DNA from: Acidovorax sp. Leaf78
GTDB lineage: Bacteria > Pseudomonadota > Gammaproteobacteria > Burkholderiales > Burkholderiaceae_C
Length of the DNA: 64,000 bases
Direction: 5' to 3'
Assembly (NCBI RefSeq): GCF_001422735.1
Contig: NZ_LMLZ01000021.1
Span: forward strand, 380,184 to 444,183
The notes under the pieces were generated by a model. That model was not told where the DNA came from. It worked only from the letters and a program-made list of their open reading frames with translations, and did no database searches. This document shows positions 25,189 to 32,656 of this stretch, piece by piece (within the stretch, counting starts at the first letter, position 1; each line of letters begins with the position of its first letter). Both the position numbers and the translations under genes were made by a program.

Positions 25189-25596
25189 ATGACCACGCCG
25201 CCAGACCTGCCGACGCCGCCCGCACCGCGCCCGCCGGAGACTCCTCCGTCCATCGACGCGTTCGATCCGGACTCGACCCTCGCATTCCAGCGGCGCATGG
25301 AGCGCGCCCCCGAGTGGTTCTGCTCGTTCCTGGCCGGCAACAGCCGAGAGAAGAGCCGTCTCAAGCGCGAGATGGCGACGATGCGGGGCTCGGTGGTGTG
25401 GCTGGTGCAGCAGCGCCGCCAGGGCAACTGGACGGCCGACGAGCGCACGCACCTGCGCGACGTGATGCGCTCGGCCTCGTCCGTCAGCCCCTATCTTTTT
25501 ATCTGGGTCATTCCCGGATCGATGCTGATCCTGCCTTTCATGGCGTGGTTTCTGGACCGGCAACGCAAGCGCCGGGAGCGCCTGCCGCCCGCCTGA
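25189..25596 (+). CDS. Possible LETM1-like protein, function unknown
   Basis: A 135-residue protein with a proline-rich N-terminus (MTTPPDLPTPPAPRPPETPP) and a C-terminal half that reads WTADERTHLRDVMRSASSV followed by one hydrophobic segment SPYLFIWVIPGSMLILPFMAWFL and a basic tail. The order TADER-x-L-R, then a hydrophobic I-P-x-S-x-x-x-L-P-F stretch, resembles the LETM1 ribosome-binding-like domain. This likeness is from pattern memory and is tentative. ATG 25189 or 25177 may be the start. No partner genes are evident. Confidence 0.55.
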   Translation: MTTPPDLPTPPAPRPPETPPSIDAFDPDSTLAFQRRMERAPEWFCSFLAGNSREKSRLKREMATMRGSVVWLVQQRRQGNWTADERTHLRDVMRSASSVSPYLFIWVIPGSMLILPFMAWFLDRQRKRRERLPPA

Positions 25597-25612
25597 GCGC
25601 CCACGCCCCGCG

Positions 25613-26731
25613 CTAAGCCCAATTGCTGGACACCGCCACCAGCATGCCCGCCCCGACCAGTCCCACCTGCCAGCGCAAGGCCGTGGTCCATGAAGGTACA
25701 TGCCGCTCCACATGCAGATACAGCTGACGGCCCGCGGCCAGCGACAGCATGAACGCGAGCAGCATGCCCAGGGCATTGAGCACCGGCGACTCCGGCCACA
25801 GGCGGCTGACCACTGCATTGACCAGCAGGCACACCGCAAAGTGCACCAGGAACACCGAGTACGACATTTGCCCGAGTTGCACCAGCGGCGCCACGCCCCG
25901 CCACGACCGAACGCTGTCGGAGCGCAAGGCCGCCACCAGGCACAACGCAGTGGCCAGCGCCACCAGGATGCGGCCACGGTGGTCGATGGCCAGGGCAACG
26001 CCCCCCAGCACCACCATCAGGGCCACCCAGCCTTGCGCACGTGGGGCCTGCACCGCCCAGTAGGCCAGCATGCCCAGGCCGTAAGAGCCAAAAAAGTACA
26101 CCGCCCACATGTCGAGCTCGGGCATGCGGTTCAGAACCCACAGCGAGGCCGCCATGCCGGCCACGATGGCGCTCTTGGCCAGCAGCGCCGCATGCTGCTG
26201 TGCCCGGGCGCCCGGAAACGCGCGCGCGCCGGCCCACACCAGCACACTCAGGGCGAACAGCTGAAAGTCGATGGCCACGTACCAGACCCCAGCCGACAAG
26301 GCACTCTCGCCCACGATGTCCTGCAGCAGCAGCGCATTGGCCAGCAGCTGCGCGAGCGTGGGTTCGTCCGGCACGGAGGCATGGTCCAGGCCGGGCCGTA
26401 CCAGCGCGGCCACGATCACGGTCAGCAGCAGCGCCACCGCATAAGGCACCACCAGCCGCACGAAGCGCTTGGCGATGGCATGGCCCGCGTGGTCAAAGCG
26501 CGGCACACCCTGCGGTGCCAGGCTGGAGGCAGCCAGGTAACCGCCCAGCACCAAAAACACTTGCACCGCCATGCGACCGTAGTCGTACAGCCAGCCGATG
26601 AGCCCCGGCGCCAAGGGCTGGGCGATGTCCGACATCGGCCCATAAAACGCCAGGTGGTGCCACACGATGGCAATGCACGCCAGGCCTTTGGCCATATCGA
26701 TGATGGGCGTGCGGGAGATGGGTGAAGACAT
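25613..26731 (-). CDS. Acyltransferase family 3 membrane protein (OafA/exopolysaccharide type)
   Basis: A 372-residue integral membrane protein with about ten hydrophobic segments. The N-terminal IIDMAKGLACIAIVWHHLAFYG holds the family pattern with conserved His near residue 22. FLVLGGYLAASSL near 58-70 and YSVFLVHFAVCLLV near 290 are typical of acyltransferase 3. Members O-acetylate surface glycans, peptidoglycan or macrolides. No polysaccharide genes are nearby, so the target is open. Its upstream region is shared with the divergent regulator-cydAB operon. Confidence 0.85.
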   Translation of the reverse strand: MSSPISRTPIIDMAKGLACIAIVWHHLAFYGPMSDIAQPLAPGLIGWLYDYGRMAVQVFLVLGGYLAASSLAPQGVPRFDHAGHAIAKRFVRLVVPYAVALLLTVIVAALVRPGLDHASVPDEPTLAQLLANALLLQDIVGESALSAGVWYVAIDFQLFALSVLVWAGARAFPGARAQQHAALLAKSAIVAGMAASLWVLNRMPELDMWAVYFFGSYGLGMLAYWAVQAPRAQGWVALMVVLGGVALAIDHRGRILVALATALCLVAALRSDSVRSWRGVAPLVQLGQMSYSVFLVHFAVCLLVNAVVSRLWPESPVLNALGMLLAFMLSLAAGRQLYLHVERHVPSWTTALRWQVGLVGAGMLVAVSSNWA

Positions 26732-26909
26732 GCTGGTTGGGGGCCGGGAGGTGAAGGTGCCGCAGGCCGTGCGCCTACAGGCGCACAGGCCAAAAACCTT
26801 CTATTGTCCCCTGTGATGGCACAAATGCTCGTCACGTAGGTGTCTGCACCCCGCCCGTACACCGCACCGCGCCTCGGACATGGATAACCCAGCGCACAAC
26901 CCCGGCATA

Positions 26910-26943
26910 TTCTGAATTTTCAGTAAATACTGAAAATTCAGAA
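26910..26943 (+). promoter_or_regulatory. Perfect 34-bp palindromic operator upstream of the cydAB regulator
   Basis: Two 16-base arms, TTCTGAATTTTCAGTA (26910-26925) and TACTGAAAATTCAGAA (26928-26943), are perfect reverse complements around AA. Each arm contains a 12-base near-palindrome of the form CTGAA-NN-TTCAG (26912-26923 and 26930-26941), so two dimers could bind side by side, 18 bases centre to centre. It ends 17 bases before the regulator start and is the obvious site for autoregulation and control of cydAB. Confidence 0.85.
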
Positions 26944-26959
26944 ATTACAGGCACAATGC

Positions 26960-27550
26960 ATGGCCATGACCTACATCAACCATCTGCCCCCCCTCAACCG
27001 ACAGTTCGTCGCCCACTTCGGCGAGATGGGCAGCCGGTGGGGCATCAACCGCACGGTGGGGCAGATGTATGCGCTCATCTTTCTGTCGTCCCGCCCGCTC
27101 AATGCTGACGAGATTGCCGAGACGCTGGAGTTCTCGCGGTCCAACGTGAGCATGGGCTTGAAAGAACTGCAGGCCTGGCGCCTGGTCAAGCTCAGCCACC
27201 AGCCCGGCGACCGGCGCGAGTATTTCGAGGCGCCCAAGGACGTGTGGGAGATCTTCCGTGTGCTGGCCGAAGAGCGCCGCCGCCGCGAAATCGAGCCCAC
27301 GCTGTCGATGCTGCGCATGGCGCTGCTCGAAGAACCCGGCACCGACGCGGAGCGCCACGCCCAGGAGCGCATGCGCGAGATGCACGAGCTCATCGACCGG
27401 CTCATGACCTGGTTCGACGACGTGCAGCGCCTGGCGCCCGAGACCGCCATGCAGCTCATGGGCATGGGCACCGCGGTGACCCGGGTGCTGGAGTTCAAGG
27501 ACCGGCTGACGGGCAAGGGCTCGCCGGCCAAGGACAACAAGGGGGCCTGA
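26960..27550 (+). CDS. GbsR/MarR-family transcriptional regulator
   Basis: A 196-residue winged-helix regulator. The DNA-binding region includes RTVGQMYALIFLSSRPLNAD followed by EIAETLEFSRSNVSMGLKEL and a wing with QPGDRREYFEA. The C-terminal half is helical and charged. The start is ATG 26960 or 26966. It lies 17 bases after a perfect palindrome and 4 bases before cydA, whose Shine-Dalgarno GAGG overlaps this gene's stop, so regulator and oxidase form one operon. It probably represses the operon; the signal is unknown. Confidence 0.9.
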   Translation: MAMTYINHLPPLNRQFVAHFGEMGSRWGINRTVGQMYALIFLSSRPLNADEIAETLEFSRSNVSMGLKELQAWRLVKLSHQPGDRREYFEAPKDVWEIFRVLAEERRRREIEPTLSMLRMALLEEPGTDAERHAQERMREMHELIDRLMTWFDDVQRLAPETAMQLMGMGTAVTRVLEFKDRLTGKGSPAKDNKGA

Positions 27551-27554
27551 GGCC

Positions 27555-28934
27555 ATGGACACCTTCATGCTGTCGCGCATCCAGTTCGCGGCCAACATCA
27601 GCTTTCACATCCTGTTCCCGACCATCACCATCGCGCTGTGCTGGTTCCTGGTGTTCTTTCGCCTGCGGTACACCGCCACGCGCGGCACGCCGGCGGCCAA
27701 GGGCTGGGAGCAGGCCTATTACCTGTGGACCAAGGTGTTCGCGCTCACCTTCGCGCTGGGCGTGGTCTCGGGCATCACGATGAGCTTTCAGTTCGGCACC
27801 AACTGGCCAGGCTTCATGGAACACGTGGGCAACATCGCCGGGCCGCTGCTGGGCTACGAGGTGCTCACGGCCTTCTTCCTGGAGGCCACCTTCCTCGGGA
27901 TCATGCTGTTCGGCCGGGGCCGCGTGTCCGAGCGGGTGCACCTGGTCGCCACGCTGATGGTGGCGTTCGGCACCACGCTGTCGGCGTTCTGGATCTTGAG
28001 CCTGAACTCCTGGATGCAGACACCGCAGGGCTACGAGATCATCGACGGCAAGTTCCACGCGGTGGACTGGCTCGCCATCGTGTTCAACCCCTCGTTCCCC
28101 TACCGCCTGGGGCACAAGCTGCTGGCCTCCGCGCTGACGGCGGGCTTCCTCATCGCAGGCGTCAGCGCCTGGCAACTGCTCAAGGGCACGGCCACCGAGG
28201 GCACGCACAAGGCGCTGCGCACCGCCGTCGCCGCGGTGGCCGTGGCGATCCCTCTGCAGATCCTGATGGGCGACATGCACGGCCTGAACACGCTGCAGCA
28301 CCAACCCGCCAAGATCGCGGCCATCGAGGGCATCTGGCACACCGAGAAAGGCGCGCCCCTCACGCTGTTCGGCCTGCCCAACGAAAAGGAAGGCCGCACC
28401 GACTACGCGCTGCAGATCCCCAAGGCCGCCAGCCTGATCCTGGCACACGACATCGACGCCGAGCTCAAGGGGCTGAACGAGTTTCCGGGTGCCCACCCAC
28501 CGGTGGCACCGGTGTTCTGGGCCTTCCGCGTGATGGTGGGCATGGGCATGCTCATGCTGGCGGTGGCGTGGGCCAGCGCCTGGGTGCTGTACCGCCGCCG
28601 CAGGCAGGCCACCGCCGCCCTGCCCCGCGTGCTGCTGTTCACGCTGGTGGGCATGACATTCTCGGGCTGGGTGGCCACGCTGGCCGGCTGGTACGTGACG
28701 GAGATCGGCCGCCAGCCGTACCTGGTCTACGGCCTGTTCAAGACCGCGGACGCCGTGGCCACGCACCCGCCGGGCATGGTCGCGACCACGCTGGGAGCCT
28801 ACCTCACGGTCTATGTGCTGCTGCTCGTGGCCTACATCGGCGTGATCAAGTACATGTCCGAGCACCCGGCCATGCCCGTACCGGCCGTACCGCCGCCGGC
28901 GCAGGCGCCGCTGCCCACACCCCCTGCCGCTTGA
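27555..28934 (+). CDS. cydA: Cytochrome bd-type quinol oxidase subunit I (CioA/CydA)
   Basis: The 459-residue catalytic subunit of a bd-type terminal oxidase, which reduces oxygen to water with electrons from quinol. Haem ligands and acidic residues are visible: His18 (ISFHILFP), Glu102 and Glu110 (GYEVLTAFFLEATFLG) and His187 (GHKLL). About nine membrane helices are present. The periplasmic quinol loop is short, the type called CIO (cyanide-insensitive oxidase) rather than E. coli CydA. A proline-rich tail closes the protein. Confidence 0.95.
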   Translation: MDTFMLSRIQFAANISFHILFPTITIALCWFLVFFRLRYTATRGTPAAKGWEQAYYLWTKVFALTFALGVVSGITMSFQFGTNWPGFMEHVGNIAGPLLGYEVLTAFFLEATFLGIMLFGRGRVSERVHLVATLMVAFGTTLSAFWILSLNSWMQTPQGYEIIDGKFHAVDWLAIVFNPSFPYRLGHKLLASALTAGFLIAGVSAWQLLKGTATEGTHKALRTAVAAVAVAIPLQILMGDMHGLNTLQHQPAKIAAIEGIWHTEKGAPLTLFGLPNEKEGRTDYALQIPKAASLILAHDIDAELKGLNEFPGAHPPVAPVFWAFRVMVGMGMLMLAVAWASAWVLYRRRRQATAALPRVLLFTLVGMTFSGWVATLAGWYVTEIGRQPYLVYGLFKTADAVATHPPGMVATTLGAYLTVYVLLLVAYIGVIKYMSEHPAMPVPAVPPPAQAPLPTPPAA

Positions 28935-28944
28935 GGAGAACCCC

Positions 28945-29952
28945 ATGGAAATGACCCTGGCCCATACGCTGCCCCTGGTGTTCATGGCCGTCATGGGGCT
29001 GGCGCTGCTGGCCTACGTGATCCTGGACGGCTACGACCTGGGCGTGGGCATCCTGCTGCCCCTGGCCACCGATGCCGAAAAGGACGTGATGGTCTCCAGC
29101 ATCGGTCCCTTCTGGGACGCCAACGAAACCTGGCTCGTGCTGGGCGTGGGCGTGCTGCTGATCTGCTTTCCGATGGCGCACAGCGTGGTGCTGTCGGCGC
29201 TGTACCTGCCCGTGGCCGCCATGCTGCTGGGGCTGACCCTGCGCGGCGTGGCGTTCGACTTTCGGGTCAAGGCCCGCGATGCGCACAAGGCCACCTGGAA
29301 CAAGCTGTTTGCCGGTGGGTCGCTGGTCACCACGCTGGCGCAGGGCTGGATGCTGGGCGCGTACGTCACCGGTTTCCAGAACGACGCCTGGGGCCTGCTG
29401 TTCTCGGCGGGCATCGCGCTCACGCTGCCGGCGGCGTACGCCATGCTCGGTGTGGGCTGGCTGCTGATGAAGACCGATGGCGACCTGCAGACCAAAGCCG
29501 CCACGTGGGGCCAGCGCGTGCTGTGGCCCATGGGCCTGGCGCTGCTGGGCATCTCGCTGGCCACACCGCTGGTCAGCCACACCGTGTTCGCCAAATGGTT
29601 CGTGCTGCCCGAGCTGTTCGCGCTGCTGCCGATTCCGCTGGCGTGCGTGGCGGCGTTCTTCGCCATCCGCCACGTGCTGGGCACGCCGCGTGTGGTGCAG
29701 GCAGGCTACGGCTGGATCGTGTTCGTGGCCACGGTGCTGATCTTCATGCTGGCGTTCCTGGGCCTGGCCTACAGCATCTACCCGTACATCGTGATCGACC
29801 GCCTCACGGTGTGGGACGCCGCCAGCGCACCGGAGTCGCTGGTCGTGATCGGCATCGGCATGGCCATCACGCTGCCGGCGATCATCGTGTACACGGTCTT
29901 CATGTACCGGGTGTTCTGGGGCAAGGCGCGGGAGCTGACGTATGGGTTGTGA
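28945..29952 (+). CDS. cydB: Cytochrome bd-type quinol oxidase subunit II (CioB/CydB)
   Basis: The 335-residue second subunit, about eight membrane helices, with the family start PLVFMAVMGLALLAYVILDG followed by YDLGVGILLP and the WDANETWLVLG segment. A strong GAGGAGAA lies seven bases before the ATG and ten bases separate it from cydA. I saw no cydX-like small frame after it; a long hairpin follows at once. Together with cydA it forms a complete oxidase. Confidence 0.95.
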   Translation: MEMTLAHTLPLVFMAVMGLALLAYVILDGYDLGVGILLPLATDAEKDVMVSSIGPFWDANETWLVLGVGVLLICFPMAHSVVLSALYLPVAAMLLGLTLRGVAFDFRVKARDAHKATWNKLFAGGSLVTTLAQGWMLGAYVTGFQNDAWGLLFSAGIALTLPAAYAMLGVGWLLMKTDGDLQTKAATWGQRVLWPMGLALLGISLATPLVSHTVFAKWFVLPELFALLPIPLACVAAFFAIRHVLGTPRVVQAGYGWIVFVATVLIFMLAFLGLAYSIYPYIVIDRLTVWDAASAPESLVVIGIGMAITLPAIIVYTVFMYRVFWGKARELTYGL

Positions 29953-29985
29953 AGGGTCAGCAATGCAGGCCGCACACCACCAAGA

Positions 29986-30045
29986 CCGTTCGCGCTGAGC
30001 CCGTCGAAGCGCCGTGCAAGGCTTCGACAGGCTCAGCCCGAACGG
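29986..30045. terminator. Long hairpin between convergent cydB and a LivK-type gene
   Basis: A 25-base arm at 29986-30010 (starting CCGTTCGCGCTGAGCCCGTC) and its reverse complement at 30021-30045 match at 23 of 25 positions around a 10-base loop. The hairpin lies 33 bases after the cydB stop, between two convergent genes. There is no long T run, so it may act by blocking read-through from both sides. The arm is a member of the repeat seen in direct form at 63.74-63.86 kb. Confidence 0.65.
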
Positions 30046-30122
30046 ATGGAGGCTGCAGAAGCTGCTCCATCTCGCTACCTCATGGACTCGCCCAACACCC
30101 CGCCGCTGCAGCCAGCTCAATA

Positions 30123-31262
30123 TCAATACCGCAAGCTCCCCTCCGCATCCACAATGGCCAGCTCCACATAGGTAGACCCGTTGTGGCTCCTGGGCGAGTA
30201 CTTGACGTTGAAGCGCCCGAACGAGATCTCGCCCGCGTCTTCCATGGTCTTGGTGAACGACTCGGTGGTCAGGTTGCGGCCGGTGCGGCGCAGGCCCTCC
30301 ACCAGCAGCCGGGCGTGCACGAAGCCCTCGAACTGCGAGGCCGACGGCTGGGCGTTGGGCGACTTGGCGCGCAGCAGGGCCAGGTACTCGGCCACCACCG
30401 GCACGGTGGTGTTGCGCAGCGACGGCATGATCTGCGCCAGGATGATGCCGCGCGCCTTGTCCTTGAGCTCGCGCTGGATCACGTCCATGCTGGCCACCGA
30501 AAATCCGTAGTACGCCGGCCGCGCCGCCGTGGCCTGCACGGCCTTGACGAAGCTGGTGAACGTGGTGCCCGCCGTGGCCACGATGACGGCCTGCGGCTGC
30601 GCCTTCTCGGCCGCTTGCGCGGCGGCCGCGAAGTCGGGCTGCTTGGGGTCGACCTTGATCTCGGCGACGAACGCGAGCTTTTCTTCGTCGGATGCCTTCT
30701 TGAGTTCGGCCAGCAGTGTCTTGCCCAGGCCGTCGTCCTGGTAGAACACCGCCACGCGGCTGATGCCCTGCTGGCGCAGCTGGGACACGATCTTGGTGGC
30801 CTCGCTGGCGTAGCCTGCGCGCACGTGGAAGACCAGCGGGTTCAGCGTTTCACGGAACACCGATGCCCCCGTGACCGGGCCGAACAGCAGTGTGCGGTGC
30901 TCCTTGATCAACGGCAGGATGGCGGCGGTCTGTGCCGTGCCGGTGCTGTTGTAGATCATGAAGACCTTGTCGGTCTCCAGCAGCTGGCGCGTGTTCTCCA
31001 CGGCCTTGGCGGTGTCGAAGGCGTCGTCCAGCGTGGTGTAGCGGATCATGCGGCCGTGCACGCCGCCCTGCGCGTTCACGGCGTCGAACATCAGCCGCGA
31101 GCCCTCTCCGTACTGCGCCGTCTGCGGGCCCAGGGGGCCGGAGAGCACTGCCGACGCGCCCAGCCGGATCTCGTCGTTCGTCACGCCCTCATTGCGGGCA
31201 TGCGCGCCCTGGCTGGCACCCAGGGCCAGCAACAGCAGGCCCAGCAAAGTTGAACGAAGCAT
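30123..31262 (-). CDS. ABC transporter substrate-binding protein, branched-chain amino acid type (LivK-like)
   Basis: A 379-residue periplasmic receptor of peripheral binding fold type I. A signal peptide covers the first 22 residues (LLGLLLLALGASQGAHA), then NDEIRLGASAVLSGPLG opens the mature fold. Further blocks are YTTLDDAFDTAKAVENTRQLLE and VAVFYQDDGLGKTLLAELKK. ATG 31262 is preferred over an upstream start because it begins the signal peptide and has a GGGGGAT purine run upstream. No permease or ATPase gene is adjacent, so it is an orphan receptor or a sensor partner. Confidence 0.9.
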   Translation of the reverse strand: MLRSTLLGLLLLALGASQGAHARNEGVTNDEIRLGASAVLSGPLGPQTAQYGEGSRLMFDAVNAQGGVHGRMIRYTTLDDAFDTAKAVENTRQLLETDKVFMIYNSTGTAQTAAILPLIKEHRTLLFGPVTGASVFRETLNPLVFHVRAGYASEATKIVSQLRQQGISRVAVFYQDDGLGKTLLAELKKASDEEKLAFVAEIKVDPKQPDFAAAAQAAEKAQPQAVIVATAGTTFTSFVKAVQATAARPAYYGFSVASMDVIQRELKDKARGIILAQIMPSLRNTTVPVVAEYLALLRAKSPNAQPSASQFEGFVHARLLVEGLRRTGRNLTTESFTKTMEDAGEISFGRFNVKYSPRSHNGSTYVELAIVDAEGSLRY

Positions 31263-31420
31263 GGCGCGATCCCCCGCGATGATGGTGAGCAGCACTCGCT
31301 GTCCGCGGCGCTGATCTGGTTATGGTTCATCATCATTCACCAGGCCGAGCGGCGCCGTCTATTGGGGGTTTGCCCGGTCCCGATCGGTGCAAAAACCTGC
31401 CAGAGCCGCTGCACAAACAG

Positions 31421-31455
31421 CTGCGCCCGCAGCGCGTGACACGCTGCGGGCGCAG
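31421..31455 (-). terminator. Perfect 14-bp hairpin after the nitronate monooxygenase gene
   Basis: CTGCGCCCGCAGCG (31421-31434) and its exact reverse complement (31442-31455) flank a 7-base loop. It starts 52 bases after the nitronate monooxygenase stop and could end its transcript, although the T tract is weak. It lies in the 244-base gap before the LivK-like gene, which otherwise shows nothing clear. Confidence 0.45.
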
Positions 31456-31506
31456 GGGAGATACCAGCGGGCCGACCCCACAGCCGGCCTGACGGGGATG
31501 CAGAAC

Positions 31507-32460
31507 TCAGAGCTTGAGGCGGGCGCGGGCGGCCTGGTACTCGGTGCGCAGGCGAGCCACCAGGTCGGCGGTGCTGGTCACGGCGTCGATGGCACCGATG
31601 CCCTGGCCGCAGCCCCAGATGTCCTTCCAGGCCTTCTTGGCGTCGCCGCCGAAGTTCATCTTGCTGGGGTCGGACTCGGGCAGGTTGTCGGGGTCCATGC
31701 CAGCCGCGCGGATGGACGGCGCCAGGTAGTTGCCGTGCACGCCGGTGAAGAGGTTGCTGTAGACGATGTCGTCGGAGTTGCCGGCCACGATGGCCTGCTT
31801 GTACTCGTCGCTGGCACGCGCCTCGTGCGTGGCGATGAAAGCCGAGCCGATGTAGCCAAAATCCGCGCCCATGGCCTGCGCGGCCAGCACCGCGTCACCG
31901 CTGGCGATGGAGCCGCTGAGCGCGACGGGGCCGTCGAACCACTGGCGGATCTCCTGGATCAGCGCGAACGGGCTCTTCACGCCCGCATGGCCGCCGGCAC
32001 CGGCTGCCACGGCGATCAGGCCGTCGGCCCCCTTCTCGATGGCCTTGTGCGCGAACTTGTTGTTGATGATGTCGTGCAGCACGATGCCGCCCCAGGCGTG
32101 CACGGCCTGGTTCACATCCTCACGGGCGCCCAGGCTGGTGATGATGATCGGGACCTTGTACTTGGCGCAGACCTGCATGTCGTGGTCGAGCCGGTCATTG
32201 CTCTTGTGCACGATCTGGTTGATGGCGAAGGGCGCGGCAGGCTTGTCCGGATTCGCCTTGTTGTAGGCGGCCAGCGTCTCGGTGATCTCGGCCAGCCATT
32301 CGTCGAGCAACTCGGCCGGGCGGGCATTGAGCGCAGGCATGGAACCCACGACACCCGCCTTGCACTGCTCGATCACGAGCTTGGGGTTGCTGATGATGAA
32401 CAGCGGCGACCCGATGACGGGGAGCGAGAGGTTCTGCAAAACGGGAGGCAGTGTGGACAT
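31507..32460 (-). CDS. Nitronate monooxygenase (2-nitropropane dioxygenase family)
   Basis: A 317-residue FMN-dependent TIM-barrel protein. The segment LIAVAAGAGGHAGVKSPFAL carries the FMN-phosphate-loop pattern GAGGHAG, and GPVALSGSIASGDAVLAAQA followed by MGADFGYIGSAFIATHEA completes the C-terminal FMN site. The family oxidises nitronates; some members belong to fatty-acid or other pathways. It lies downstream of the acyl-CoA dehydrogenase on the same strand but behind a terminator. Confidence 0.9.
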   Translation of the reverse strand: MSTLPPVLQNLSLPVIGSPLFIISNPKLVIEQCKAGVVGSMPALNARPAELLDEWLAEITETLAAYNKANPDKPAAPFAINQIVHKSNDRLDHDMQVCAKYKVPIIITSLGAREDVNQAVHAWGGIVLHDIINNKFAHKAIEKGADGLIAVAAGAGGHAGVKSPFALIQEIRQWFDGPVALSGSIASGDAVLAAQAMGADFGYIGSAFIATHEARASDEYKQAIVAGNSDDIVYSNLFTGVHGNYLAPSIRAAGMDPDNLPESDPSKMNFGGDAKKAWKDIWGCGQGIGAIDAVTSTADLVARLRTEYQAARARLKL

Positions 32461-32492
32461 GGCAGCGACTTCCAGGACAAAGAATGGTATTC

Positions 32493-32527
32493 AAAAAAAC
32501 CCCTACCGCTTGATAGACAAGCGCTAG
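32493..32527 (-). terminator. Rho-independent terminator after the acyl-CoA dehydrogenase gene
   Basis: On the minus strand CTAGCGCTTG (32527-32518) pairs with CAAGCGGTAG (32512-32503) with one mismatch around a 5-base loop, and seven T residues follow after GGG. It lies 130 bases after the acyl-CoA dehydrogenase stop and just before the nitronate monooxygenase start. The stem belongs to a repeat type with AGCGCTAGCAGCTAT that recurs in the window. Confidence 0.75.
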
Positions 32528-32656
32528 CAGCTATTATTTTTATAGCAACCGCCTGGTGCACGGCACAAGGCGGGTCTCCTCACAACACGCGGCATGGTCA
32601 CGCTGGACCGTGCCGTTCACAGATGCGACAAATCTGTAGATCTGTCGACCTGCCGA

